Made by a program: the position numbers and the translations under genes. A stretch of DNA of 64,000 nt from JAEUJM01 sp044221555 (lineage in GTDB: Bacteria; Actinomycetota; Acidimicrobiia; Acidimicrobiales; DATDAH01). This document shows positions 15,719 through 24,802 of the stretch, piece by piece. How positions within the stretch are numbered: position 1 is the first letter of the stretch; every line of letters starts with the position of its first letter. The stretch spans positions 124,001 through 188,000 of the forward strand of contig JBGAOY010000009.1 of assembly GCA_044221555.1 (NCBI GenBank), read 5' to 3'. The notes beneath the pieces were generated by a model that worked only from the letters and a program-made list of their open reading frames with translations, did not search any database and was not told the DNA's origin.

Positions 15719-16972
15719 TCAGGCGACCTGCGCCGGCAGGTACGTGTCCGCGTTGGGCTTGCCGTTCCCGAGTTGGCCGAAGTAGTCGTAGCCCCAGCAG
15801 TAGAGGCGACCGGTCATCTTGCGGGCGCAGGTGTGACCACCACCGGAGATCACGAACGACCAGTCGGTCGCCGCGCCGGCCACCTCGCCCGGCGTCGCCG
15901 CGTACAGGCTCTGCCCGTGCGCACCGTTGCCCAGCTGCCCGGTGAAGTTCCAGCCCCAGCAGTAGATGCGCCGTGAGGCCTTGCGGGCGCACGTGTCGTC
16001 CCAGGATGCCGAGACCTGCGCCCAGGTCGTCGATGCGCCCGCAACCTGCCCGGGCGTGGCCCGGTAGGTGTTCGGCCCGCCGTTGCCCAGCTGCCCGTAC
16101 TGGTCGCCGCCCCAGCAGTAGAGCCGGCCCGAGGTCTTGACGCCGCAGGTGTGGAAGCCACCGACCACCACGCTCGACCAGTCCGTGGCGCCGCCCGACA
16201 CCTCGACCGGCGTGGTGGTGTCGCCGAGGGTGGGGTCGTTGCCCAGCTGGCCCTGTTGGTCGTAGCCCCAGCAGAACGCGCGGCCCGAGGTCTTCCGGGC
16301 ACAGGTGTGGCCGTAGCCCGCGCTCACGCTGGCCCAGTCGGTCGCCCCGCCCGCCACCTCCACCGGTGTGGTCGAATCGGTGTTGGCCCCGCCGTTGCCC
16401 AACTGCCCGCGGGTGTCCGCACCCCAGCAGAACAGGCGGCCGGTGGTGGTGCGGGCGCACGTGTGCAGGTAGCCCGCGCTCACGCTGGCCCAGTCGGTCC
16501 GGCCGCCGGCCACCTCCACCGGCGCCTGCTGGTCGGCGTTGGCGCCGCCGTCGCCCACCTGGCCGTTGCTGTCGTTGCCCCAGCAGTAGAGGCGACCCGT
16601 CGCGCGGCGGCCACAGGCCCCCGACCAGCTCACGCTCACGCCCACCCAGTCGGTGGCGCCGCCGGCCACCTCTCTCGGGGCCGACCGGTTCTTGGCCACG
16701 CCGCCGTCGCCCACCGCGCCGGTGTCGTCGCTGCCCCAGCAGTACAGCCGGCCCGAGGTGCGGGTGGCACAGGTGCTGTTGGCCCCCGCGGCCATCTGCA
16801 CCCAGTCGGCGGTGCTGCGCTCGTTCGTGGGCGCGGCAGCGGCAGCGGCAGCCCCGGCGCCGTCGCTCGCTGCCCGTGACGGGCGGGCGGCGCCGGCGGC
16901 GGGCGCACTGGCGCCGGCGAGCGCCAGCGCCAGCGCCGCCAGGATGATCCAGCACTTCGAACGTGGCGACAT
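15719..16972 (-). CDS. secreted RCC1-like seven-repeat beta-propeller
   Basis: 417 residues. A signal peptide (CWIILAALALALAGASAPAAG) and an Ala-rich linker are followed by seven repeats of about 50 residues, each with DW..V..G...TCA...GRLYCWG...GQLGNGG. Seven copies would close one propeller. Every repeat keeps two cysteines (TCA and YCWG), suggesting one disulfide per blade. Bacterial RCC1-type propellers are mostly of unknown role. The ATG at 16972 has an AGGTCAGGA SD-like stretch. The gene is convergent with the phosphoesterase and divergent from the BNR-repeat gene. Confidence 0.88.
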   Translation of the reverse strand: MSPRSKCWIILAALALALAGASAPAAGAARPSRAASDGAGAAAAAAAPTNERSTADWVQMAAGANSTCATRTSGRLYCWGSDDTGAVGDGGVAKNRSAPREVAGGATDWVGVSVSWSGACGRRATGRLYCWGNDSNGQVGDGGANADQQAPVEVAGGRTDWASVSAGYLHTCARTTTGRLFCWGADTRGQLGNGGANTDSTTPVEVAGGATDWASVSAGYGHTCARKTSGRAFCWGYDQQGQLGNDPTLGDTTTPVEVSGGATDWSSVVVGGFHTCGVKTSGRLYCWGGDQYGQLGNGGPNTYRATPGQVAGASTTWAQVSASWDDTCARKASRRIYCWGWNFTGQLGNGAHGQSLYAATPGEVAGAATDWSFVISGGGHTCARKMTGRLYCWGYDYFGQLGNGKPNADTYLPAQVA

Positions 16973-17214
16973 GGTCGGTCCTGACCTCGGGGACTCCAGC
17001 GTGTGCCGTGGCGGCCGGACCCGGTAGAGCCGATGGTCCCCCCGTCCGGCCGTCCGACCCGGCGACCCACCACCCGGCGACGCACCCCGTCGGCCCGGTG
17101 CCCCGGGACCGGTGCCCCGGGACCGATGATCTCGGGGCCGCTGGTCCGTCTCAGCGGGCATGACCAGCGCGATCCCGGACCGTCCCACCCCCAGCGCCGG
17201 GGAGGACGGCGCCG

Positions 17215-17220
17215 TACCAT
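17215..17220 (+). promoter_or_regulatory. -10 box TACCAT, leaderless start
   Basis: TACCAT ends eight bases before the ATG at 17229; no SD or clear -35 box is present. Confidence 0.4.
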
Positions 17221-17228
17221 CCCCGGCC

Positions 17229-18446
17229 ATGACCGATGCCCCAGGGATGGTGACGGTGTCAGCCGACGCCGGTTGGGAAGCGCTGGACGGCGCCTGGCCC
17301 GGGGCGGGCGGCCCGCCCGACGGGCCCGTGCTGGTGGTCGGCACCCGCAAGGGCTTGTGGCTGCTCGGCGCCGACGCCGACCGCGCCCCCGGCGGCTGGC
17401 AGGCCAAGGGCCCGCTGCTGCTGGGCCACGTGATCCAGCACGCGGTGCTCGACCCCCGCGATCGCACCACACTGCTCGTCGCCGCCCGCACCGGCCACCT
17501 GGGCCCCACGGTGTTCCGCTCCACCGACCTGGGCGCCACGTTCACCGAGGCCACCCGGCCGCCCGCCTTCGCCGCGGGCGACCGTCTCGAGCGCAGCGTG
17601 CGCGCGGTGTTCTGGCTCACGCCGGGCCATGCCGACGAGCCGGGCACCTGGTACGCCGGCGGCTCGCCCCAGGGCCTTTTCCGCAGCGACGACGACGGCG
17701 ACACCTGGGCGCCCGTCGACGGCTGGAACGACCACCCGATGTGGGAGACCTGGTGCGAGTGGCCCGAGGAGAACACCCCCGACGGCTCCATGTTGCACTC
17801 GGTCATCGTCGACCCGCGCGACGCCGACCACCTCTACCTGGGCCTGTCGGCCGGCGGGGTGTTCGAGAGCACCGACGGCGGCGGCGACTGGGCCCCGCTG
17901 AACCAGGGCTGCCTGGCCCTGTTCGCACCGGTCCCCGACCCCGAGTACGGCCACGACCCGCACTGCGTTCGCCTGCACCCGCAGCAGCCCGACCGCCTCT
18001 ATCAGCAGAACCACTGCGGCATCTACCGAATGGAGCGGCCCGACGGGCGCTGGCAGCGCATCGGCGACAACATGCCCGCCGAGGTCGGTGACATCGGCTT
18101 CCCCATCGAGTTGCACCCCCGCGACCCCGACACGGCGTGGGTGTTCCCCATGGACGGCACCGACGTGTGGCCCCGCACCAGCCCGGGCGGTCGCCCGGCC
18201 GTCTACCGCACCGGCGACGCCGGCGACACGTGGACCCGCTTCGACGCCGGGCTCCCCCGCCGGGGCTGGCTCACCGTGAAGCGTCAGGCCATGACCGTCG
18301 ACGACCGCGACCCCGTCGGCGTGTACTTCGGCACCACCAGCGGCGAGGTCTGGGCCGGCACCGACGGCGGCGAGCACTGGGCCCCGGTGGTGGCGCACCT
18401 GCCCGAGGTGTACTCCGTCGAGCACGCCGACCCCGCCGAGCGCTGA
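17229..18446 (+). CDS. BNR/Asp-box repeat beta-propeller (sialidase-like fold)
   Basis: 405 residues, no signal peptide. It opens with VLVVGTRKGLWLL and contains several Asp-box type turns (STDLGATF, SDDDGDTW, STDGGGDW, TGDAGDTW, GTDGGEHW). I do not see the catalytic arginine triad of true sialidases, so it is probably a binding propeller. The neighbouring MoaD/ThiS-like gene 16 bases downstream is a pairing I remember from other actinobacteria, though its meaning is unknown to me. The ATG at 17229 is favoured by the TACCAT box; an ATG at 17160 would add 23 residues. Confidence 0.82.
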   Translation: MTDAPGMVTVSADAGWEALDGAWPGAGGPPDGPVLVVGTRKGLWLLGADADRAPGGWQAKGPLLLGHVIQHAVLDPRDRTTLLVAARTGHLGPTVFRSTDLGATFTEATRPPAFAAGDRLERSVRAVFWLTPGHADEPGTWYAGGSPQGLFRSDDDGDTWAPVDGWNDHPMWETWCEWPEENTPDGSMLHSVIVDPRDADHLYLGLSAGGVFESTDGGGDWAPLNQGCLALFAPVPDPEYGHDPHCVRLHPQQPDRLYQQNHCGIYRMERPDGRWQRIGDNMPAEVGDIGFPIELHPRDPDTAWVFPMDGTDVWPRTSPGGRPAVYRTGDAGDTWTRFDAGLPRRGWLTVKRQAMTVDDRDPVGVYFGTTSGEVWAGTDGGEHWAPVVAHLPEVYSVEHADPAER

Positions 18447-18462
18447 GCGGGCGGTCACCGGC

Positions 18463-18723
18463 ATGCGGGTGCGCATCCCCACCCCCCTGCGCTCGTACAC
18501 CGGCCAGGCGTCGACGGTCGAGGCCGGCGGCGCGACCGTCGGTGACGTGCTCGCCGACCTCGACCGGCAGTTCCCGGGCCTGCGGTTCCGTGTGGTCGAC
18601 GAGCAGGGCCGCCTGCGCCCGCACATGAAAGTGTTCGTCAACGAGGACGTGGTGCGCGACCTGTCCACGCCCCTCGCCGGGGACGACGAGGTCACGCTGA
18701 TGCAGGCACTCTCCGGCGGCTGA
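18463..18723 (+). CDS. MoaD/ThiS family sulfur-carrier-like protein
   Basis: 86 residues with the ubiquitin-like pattern: VRIPTPLRSYTG, a central FPGLRFRVVDEQGRLRPHMKVFVNEDVV, and a C-terminal SGG ending in the diglycine used for adenylation and thiocarboxylate formation. It may carry sulfur or be conjugated to proteins. No E1-like or molybdopterin gene lies nearby; the only partner is the BNR propeller gene just upstream. Confidence 0.85.
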   Translation: MRVRIPTPLRSYTGQASTVEAGGATVGDVLADLDRQFPGLRFRVVDEQGRLRPHMKVFVNEDVVRDLSTPLAGDDEVTLMQALSGG

Positions 18724-18765
18724 AGGACCCGGGCCCGACACCCACCCGACGGTCCCCCGGGACGG

Positions 18766-21693
18766 TCAGCGGGAGGCCCAGAGCGCGGTGGCCGACTCGT
18801 CCAGCACGCGGCCGGCGATGTCGGGCGCGACGGGGGCGGACCAGAGGTACCCCTGACCCCGGTCGCACCCACGGGCCCGCAAGGCGGCGAGCTGCGCCCG
18901 CGTCTCCACCCCTTCGGCCACCGCCGACATCCCCAACGAGTGAGCCAGGTCGACCATGGCGCCGACGATGGTGGCGTCCGTCTCGTTCGACGCCACTCCC
19001 GAGACGAAGGAGCGATCGAGCTTGAGGATCTTCACGGGGAAGCGCCGCAGGTACAGCAACGACGAGAAGCCGGTGCCGAAGTCGTCGACCGCCAGGGCCA
19101 CCCCCAGCTCGTCGAGCGCCGCGAGCGTGGCGGCCGCGGCGGACGACTCGGCCATCAGCATGCTCTCGGTGATCTCCAGGCACAGCGCCTGCGGGGGCAG
19201 GCCATGGGTGCTCAACAGGGCCGCGACCGTCGCACACAGCCCCGGCTCGACGAGTTGGCGGCCCGACAGGTTCACCGCCACGGTGAGGTGCTCGCCTCCG
19301 GGTCGGGCCCGCCACGTGGCCAGGTGGCGGCAGGCCTGATCGAGCACGGCCTCGCCCAGGGGCACGATCAGCCCGGTCTCCTCGGCCGAGGCGATGAACC
19401 GCGACGGTTCGATGATCCCCCGCGTCGGGTGGTGCCAGCGAACGAGCGCCTCGAAACCGACCACGGTGCCGGCCGGTCGCCCCAGCGCCGACCTCAGCTC
19501 CACCACGGGCTGGAAGTAGGCGACCAGCTGGTCGGCGACGAGCCCCTCGCGCAGCTCGTCCTCCAGATCGAGGCGGTGCCGGGCCTGGAGGTGCAGGGCC
19601 GGCGTGAACACCTCGATCCGGCCGCCGCCGGCGGCCTTGGCCTGGTACATGGCCACGTCGGCATCGCGCAGCAGGTCGTCGGGCACCGCGTCGGGGGTGG
19701 TGGCGTGGGCGATGCCGATGCTGACGTCGACGCGGTGCGACCGGGTGCCGAGCGAGAAGGGAGCATCCAGCGCACCGAAGATCCGCTCGGCCACCTCCAC
19801 CGCCTCGGCGGGATGGGCCAGCTCCTGGCACAGCACCACGAACTCGTCCCCGCCGAGGCGCGCCACGGTGTCGTCGGGGCGCACGGCGGCGCGCAGCCGC
19901 CCGGCGAGGGCCACCAGCAGCAGGTCGCCCGTGCGGTGACCGAGACTGTCGTTCACCATCTTGAACCGGTCGACATCGATGAAGAGCACCGCGGCGCCTC
20001 GGCCGCGCCGAGCGATGGTGGCGATCGCGGTGTGCATGCGGTCACTCAACAACGTGCGGTTGGGCAGGCCCGTCAGGTGATCGGTGAGTGCCCGTGCGGT
20101 CAGCTCCTGCTCGTGGGCCCGCCGCTCGGTGATGTCACGGACGAAGGCCCGCACCTGGGTCTCACCACCCTGCGCGACGGTGACGAGCGACACCTCGACC
20201 GGGAACTGGCGCCCCGATCGGTGCAGGGCGGTCATGTCGAGACGGGCGGGCAGGGCTCGCTCGGTGGCCGAGCCGGGGGCCAACGCCGCCAGGTGGGCGG
20301 CGTACACCTCGCGGTCGTCGTCGGGGAACACCCGGTCGACGAGGCTGGTGCCGAGCGCCTCGTCTGTCGACCACCCGAACAGCTCCTCGGCCGCGGGGTT
20401 CCAGTCCGTGATCCGGCCGGCGGCGTCGGCCCCCACGAAGGCATCGCTCGACGCCTCCACGGTGCGGCGGTACACCTCGGCCGCCTCCGACCGCAGGTCC
20501 TCGTCACGGCGTTGCCGGGTCACGTCGACCGAGACGCCCCGCACCGATCGGGCCACCCCGCACTCGTCGCGCACGAACTCGCCCTGGGTGCGGATCCAGG
20601 CCTCGCCGCCGTCCTTCGTGATGCGGAACTCGACCGCGAACTCGTCGAGCTCCTCGCCGAGGGGATCGCCCGCCCCGTTGAAGGCGCCGCCGAGGAGCAG
20701 ACCGAGGTCGTCGGGTTGGATCCGCCCGATGAACTCCTCGAGCGTCGTCTCGGGCGGTCGGTCGGCGTCGATGCCGAACACGGCGCTGAGGTTGTCGGCC
20801 ACGGTGTAGCGGCCGGATTCGAGGTCGAGCTCCCAGGCCGCCATGCCGCCGGCTTCGAGGGTCATCGCCAGGCGGTCCTGCTGCTCCGCGATCTGGCGCG
20901 ATGCATCCACGACCGCGGTGACGTCCTCGATCAGGCCGATGGCGTACGCGGGGATCCCCCGCTCGTCGCGGATCAGGGTGGCGGTGAGGCGGCCCACGAG
21001 GTGCCCGCCGTCCTTGCGCAGGTAGCGCTTCTCCACCTGGATCCGTGCTTCGTCGCCGGCCACGATCCCCGCCACGAGGCGTTTGTTGACCTGGCGGTCC
21101 TCGGGATGGGTGATCTCGTCGATGGTCCGGCCGACCAACTCGTCGGCCGAGTAGCCCAACATCGCGCACAGCGCCGCGTTGGCCCGCTGCACCCGCTGGT
21201 CGATGCCCACCAGCACGCCGCCGAGGGGACCCTGGTCGAACACCTGCCGGAACCGCTCCTCCTGGTCGCGCAGCGCCACCAGGGCGGCTCGCCGCTCGGT
21301 TGCATCCGACACCATGGCCAGGCCGCCTAGGTAGCCGCCGCCGTCCTCGCTCAGGGGGCTGGCCACGAGGTCGACGAACACCTCCGTGCCATCGCTGCGC
21401 AGCAGCGACGTCTCGAAGCGCGCCGCCGACCCGCGCCGCAACTGGTCGAGCAGCCGCTCGACGCCGGCATGGTTGCACTCGAGGGTGAAGTCGAAGATCG
21501 TGCTGACGGACAGGTCGTCGGGGGTGACCCTCAGCAGCTCGGCCATGCGCCGATTGGCGAACGTGGTACCACCATGCGGGTCGACCATCCAGATGCCTTC
21601 GAGCGACGTGTCGACGATGCCCCGGTAGCGGGCCTCGGCCTCCACCAGCTCACGCGCGGCGGCCACGTCCTTGGACCCGCTCAACGTTCCCAT
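18766..21693 (-). CDS. multi-PAS GGDEF-EAL cyclic-di-GMP signalling protein
   Basis: 975 residues. Four PAS domains occupy about 20-520 (RGIVDTSLEGIWMV, FRQVFDQGPLGGVLV, a third around ELDLESGRYTV, and RRTVEASSDAFVGAD). The GGDEF domain has an intact RLGGDEF at about 612, and an RPDD inhibitory (I-)site five residues before it. The EAL domain has intact EALVRW near 747 and DDFGTGFSS near 869. Both synthesis and hydrolysis of c-di-GMP look possible. No transmembrane segment is present, so sensing is cytoplasmic. The ATG at 21693 has a GAGGAGC SD; an upstream ATG adds 12 basic residues. Confidence 0.92.
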   Translation of the reverse strand: MGTLSGSKDVAAARELVEAEARYRGIVDTSLEGIWMVDPHGGTTFANRRMAELLRVTPDDLSVSTIFDFTLECNHAGVERLLDQLRRGSAARFETSLLRSDGTEVFVDLVASPLSEDGGGYLGGLAMVSDATERRAALVALRDQEERFRQVFDQGPLGGVLVGIDQRVQRANAALCAMLGYSADELVGRTIDEITHPEDRQVNKRLVAGIVAGDEARIQVEKRYLRKDGGHLVGRLTATLIRDERGIPAYAIGLIEDVTAVVDASRQIAEQQDRLAMTLEAGGMAAWELDLESGRYTVADNLSAVFGIDADRPPETTLEEFIGRIQPDDLGLLLGGAFNGAGDPLGEELDEFAVEFRITKDGGEAWIRTQGEFVRDECGVARSVRGVSVDVTRQRRDEDLRSEAAEVYRRTVEASSDAFVGADAAGRITDWNPAAEELFGWSTDEALGTSLVDRVFPDDDREVYAAHLAALAPGSATERALPARLDMTALHRSGRQFPVEVSLVTVAQGGETQVRAFVRDITERRAHEQELTARALTDHLTGLPNRTLLSDRMHTAIATIARRGRGAAVLFIDVDRFKMVNDSLGHRTGDLLLVALAGRLRAAVRPDDTVARLGGDEFVVLCQELAHPAEAVEVAERIFGALDAPFSLGTRSHRVDVSIGIAHATTPDAVPDDLLRDADVAMYQAKAAGGGRIEVFTPALHLQARHRLDLEDELREGLVADQLVAYFQPVVELRSALGRPAGTVVGFEALVRWHHPTRGIIEPSRFIASAEETGLIVPLGEAVLDQACRHLATWRARPGGEHLTVAVNLSGRQLVEPGLCATVAALLSTHGLPPQALCLEITESMLMAESSAAAATLAALDELGVALAVDDFGTGFSSLLYLRRFPVKILKLDRSFVSGVASNETDATIVGAMVDLAHSLGMSAVAEGVETRAQLAALRARGCDRGQGYLWSAPVAPDIAGRVLDESATALWASR

Positions 21694-21780
21694 CGATGCT
21701 CCTCGCGCCCGTTGGTGTCGACTCTTCACCGCCCGGCTGGAGGGCCCCCCGCATCTCCATCGGCGCGTCGCGCCTGCGGA

Positions 21781-23040
21781 TCAACCGTTCAGGGCCAGAA
21801 GTCCCAATGTGCAGGCCGCGGTCTCGACCTCGTCGAGGCGGACGTGCTCGTCGGGGCCGTGGGCCGACGACGAGTCCCCCGGCCCGTACTGCACCGTCGG
21901 GATCGCCCCCTTGCCCACGAGGAGCCGGAGATCGCTGCCGTACGGCGCACCCCAGACCGCGGGCGCCGGCCCCGCGGTCACCTCGACGTGCGCGGCGCGC
22001 ACCCGCTCGACCAGACCGGTGCCGTCGGGCAGCCGGCCCGACGCGAACTGGCCGCCCCACCATTCGACGGTCACCGGGTGGTCGCGCAGCCAGGGGTCGG
22101 CGGTGCCGGCCTCGGCCACCGCGGCCTCGAGCGCGGCCCGCGCCGCCGCGACCGGTTCGTCGAGCGCCACGCCGAGCCGGCCCTCGGCGGTCAGCAGGTC
22201 GGGCACCGACGAGGGCCAGTCCCCGGCAGCCACGGTGCCGATCGACAGTGGGTACGGCAGGGCCCACACCGCCACCAGGGGGTCCGGCTCGGCGTTGCGG
22301 CGAGCCTCGAGGTCGGCCAGGGCCTCCAGGATCGGCACGAACTTCTCGATCGCGCTCACCCCCTCGAGGCGTCGCGATGCGTGGGTGGCACGACCCGGCA
22401 CCCGCAGCCGGAAGGTCAGGGCGCCCGCGTTGGCGGGCACGACGTCGAGGCCGGTCGGTTCGGGGATGACGCAGGCGTCGGCCGTCCACCCCCGTTCGAG
22501 CAGGGCGAACGTGCCCAGCCCACCGTCCTCCTCGCCGGCCACGCACGCCAGCACCACGTCGCCGCTCGGGGTGGCCCCCGTGGCCCGGACCGCTCGGACC
22601 GCCCACAGCGCCGCCACCAGGCCCGCCTTCATGTCGCACGAGCCGCGCCCGTGGACGGCGCCGTCGACGACCGCGCCGGAGAACGGCGGGCGCGTCCACG
22701 CCGACGGGTCGCCCGGGGGCACCACATCGACGTGCGCGTTGAGCATCAGGGTCGGGCCATCACCCCCGGGCAGCCGCCCGACCAGTCCGGAGGCCGCTCG
22801 GCGGTCGACCTCCACACCGGGAGCGTCGGGCGCGGCCAGGGTGGCGGCCACGTCGATGGGCCACAGGTCGACCTCGAGGCCCGCGTCGGCGAAGTGCCCG
22901 GCCAGGTGGTCCTGGATCTCCACCTCGGCGTCGGAGCCGCTGATGCTAGGGATGCGCACCAGGTCGGCGAGGAGCTCGACCATCGCCCCCCGCTCACGCT
23001 CGATCCCCGCCCGAAGGCCCCCGAGCAGGCTGTCTGGCAC
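21781..23040 (-). CDS. M20 family metallopeptidase/deacylase (ArgE/DapE-like)
   Basis: 419 residues. The zinc ligands of M20 enzymes are visible: NAHVDVVP (His), GRGSCDMKAG (Asp), AGEEDGG (Glu pair) and a C-terminal SSAHGPDEHV (His). A lid/dimerisation domain with HASRRLEGVSAIEKF is present. Such enzymes hydrolyse N-acyl amino acids, N-succinyl amino acids or dipeptides. The GTG at 23040 follows a TAGCGT -10 box by eight bases, so a leaderless start is likely. It is the last of a minus-strand run that includes racemase, DUF1611 and peptidase E. Confidence 0.88.
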   Translation of the reverse strand: MPDSLLGGLRAGIERERGAMVELLADLVRIPSISGSDAEVEIQDHLAGHFADAGLEVDLWPIDVAATLAAPDAPGVEVDRRAASGLVGRLPGGDGPTLMLNAHVDVVPPGDPSAWTRPPFSGAVVDGAVHGRGSCDMKAGLVAALWAVRAVRATGATPSGDVVLACVAGEEDGGLGTFALLERGWTADACVIPEPTGLDVVPANAGALTFRLRVPGRATHASRRLEGVSAIEKFVPILEALADLEARRNAEPDPLVAVWALPYPLSIGTVAAGDWPSSVPDLLTAEGRLGVALDEPVAAARAALEAAVAEAGTADPWLRDHPVTVEWWGGQFASGRLPDGTGLVERVRAAHVEVTAGPAPAVWGAPYGSDLRLLVGKGAIPTVQYGPGDSSSAHGPDEHVRLDEVETAACTLGLLALNG

Positions 23041-23048
23041 CGGCAGGC

Positions 23049-23054
23049 ACGCTA
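23049..23054 (-). promoter_or_regulatory. -10 box TAGCGT of the M20 gene
   Basis: Minus-strand TAGCGT lies eight bases before the GTG at 23040, the same spacing as at 5911 and 30751. Confidence 0.45.
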
Positions 23055-23147
23055 CCGCCCTTCCCCTCGCTCGGCTGAGCGACCCGGACCCCGGGCCGCG
23101 CCGCACGGATCGCCGACCGCCTCGAACCCCGGGGACTCAGTGAGGAA

Positions 23148-23660
23148 TCAGGGGATCTCGGTGAGGAAGTGGCCGCACTGGTCCTGGACCGCCTGGTCGA
23201 CCGGGCCGATCGTGTCGGTGATGGCGGCCACGACCGCCTGGCCCTCGCCCGACTGGTACTCGGGGGCGGCCGCGCCCAGGTCGACATCGAACTGGCGGTC
23301 GGCCGCGTACTGGCGCAGGCCGTCCACGGCCTCGGCGAAGGCCTGCGCGTCGTCGGCCACCTCGGCGGGTGCGGTGTCGGCCACCTGCTGGGCACCGTCG
23401 GCCATCGCGTCGACCGTGGCCTCCACGTCCGCCGGCGTCGCGGCATCGGGCGCGTCGGCCTGCGCGGTGGCGAAGGCCACCGCCGCATCGCAGAACGCCC
23501 CACCAGAGGCGGAAGGATCGTCGGCGGTGGCCGTGGTGGCCACGTCGGCGACGGTGGTCGTGGTCGACTCGGCGGCGCCGGTGTCGCCGGCGTCGTCGGA
23601 GCTGCAGGCCGCCCCGAGCAGGACGAGGGCGGCGGCGGGGACGAGGAGGAGCGTGCGCAT
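23148..23660 (-). CDS. small lipoprotein of unknown function
   Basis: 170 residues. MRTLLLVPAAALVLLGAAC gives a signal peptide with lipobox LGAAC (Cys19). A Thr-rich linker (STTTTVADVATTATADD) leads to a mainly helical, acidic domain with two cysteines (FCDAAV, DQCGHF) that probably pair. I know no family. The start has a good SD (AAGAGGAA). Confidence 0.7.
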   Translation of the reverse strand: MRTLLLVPAAALVLLGAACSSDDAGDTGAAESTTTTVADVATTATADDPSASGGAFCDAAVAFATAQADAPDAATPADVEATVDAMADGAQQVADTAPAEVADDAQAFAEAVDGLRQYAADRQFDVDLGAAAPEYQSGEGQAVVAAITDTIGPVDQAVQDQCGHFLTEIP

Positions 23661-23731
23661 CGTTCCTCTTGTACCCGGTGCGGTGCGAGTGATGCACACC
23701 GGCGGGGCGGCCCGCGCGCACACCGGCGGGA

Positions 23732-24802
23732 TCAGACGAGGACGCCGACGTGGTCGGTGGCGACGAACGGGGAGGTCATGGCCCGGAGCAGCGCCCGGTA
23801 GCCCACGCCGAAGCGCACCTCGTCGCCCGGCACGAGGTGGCGGTGACCGGTGTCCAGCACGAGGTGGTCGCTGCTGGCACCGAGGACGCTCATCCCCATC
23901 GGTGCCATCAGGTCCGTGGGGTCCACGTCCTGCTCCCCGATGGCGACGATGGCCCGGTTCGCGGGGCCGCGGTCGGCGGCGCGGGGCGGCGAGCCGAACG
24001 CAGCGGGACCCACCGCTCCCCAGGGTTGCGTCGGCTTCACCTTCGCCTCGATCACCTCGGCCACCAGCGTGAAGGCGTCCGCGTGCAGGCCGTCGAGCGG
24101 GCGTCCGTCCAGCGGGTCGGTGCCCAGGAGGATCGACTCGCCCAGGCGCAGCTCGTCCACCCGCCCCACGTCGGCGGAGGAGCAGGCCCAGGCCAGGGAC
24201 GCCGAGTTGCCGCCGGACACGGTGCCGAGACGGACGCCGAGGCCCTGCTCGAGCGCCGCCGCCAGGCGGGAGAGCTCACCCATGTTGTCGCCGTCGGGCA
24301 CCACCCCGCTCTGGCAGGCCAGGTTGGCACCGATGCCGCGCAGGTCGAGATGGGCCGACGCGAGCACCTGGCGGGCCACCGCTTCGACATCGGCTGGGAG
24401 CAGGCCTTCCCGGAGGTCGCCGAGCTCCACCATCAGCACCACCCCGTGCACCACGTGCTGGTGGCGGGCGGCGACGTCCAGCGCCGCCAGCACGTCCGGC
24501 TCGGTGTTGAGGCTGACGTCGGCGGCCGCCACGACCCGGTCGACCTGGCTGATCATGGGCGATCGCACCAGGACCAACGGCGTAGTGATGCCGGCGGCCC
24601 GCAGGCGCTCGAGCCCCTCGACGCGCGACTCGCCGACGGCGGTCACGCCCGCGTCGAGCAGCGTGGCCGCCACCTCCGGCGAGCCGAGGGTGGCCTTGGT
24701 GATGCCGGTCACCGAGATCCCGCGTGGCGCGAGGCGGTCGACGAGCGTCCGCGCGTTGTGGTGGATCCGGTCGAGGCGCACCTCGAGCCGCGGCGCGCTC
24801 AC
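23732..24802 (-). CDS. alanine/ornithine racemase-family PLP enzyme
   Basis: 356 residues, fold-type III PLP enzyme. The PLP lysine is in SVTGITKATLG near residue 36. MVELGDLREGL, IGANLACQSG, SGGNSASL and ELRLGESILLG are the blocks I associate with the ornithine racemase group rather than with biosynthetic Alr, and the protein lacks the separate C-terminal alanine-racemase domain. The GTG start overlaps the DUF1611 stop (GTGA), so both proteins are probably made in equal amounts and used together. The true amino acid is not readable. Confidence 0.82.
   Translation of the reverse strand: MSAPRLEVRLDRIHHNARTLVDRLAPRGISVTGITKATLGSPEVAATLLDAGVTAVGESRVEGLERLRAAGITTPLVLVRSPMISQVDRVVAAADVSLNTEPDVLAALDVAARHQHVVHGVVLMVELGDLREGLLPADVEAVARQVLASAHLDLRGIGANLACQSGVVPDGDNMGELSRLAAALEQGLGVRLGTVSGGNSASLAWACSSADVGRVDELRLGESILLGTDPLDGRPLDGLHADAFTLVAEVIEAKVKPTQPWGAVGPAAFGSPPRAADRGPANRAIVAIGEQDVDPTDLMAPMGMSVLGASSDHLVLDTGHRHLVPGDEVRFGVGYRALLRAMTSPFVATDHVGVLV

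Noticed and set aside
17229..18446. True exo-sialidase
   Set aside because: Asp boxes are present, but I cannot find the catalytic arginine triad, Tyr/Glu pair or a secretion signal.
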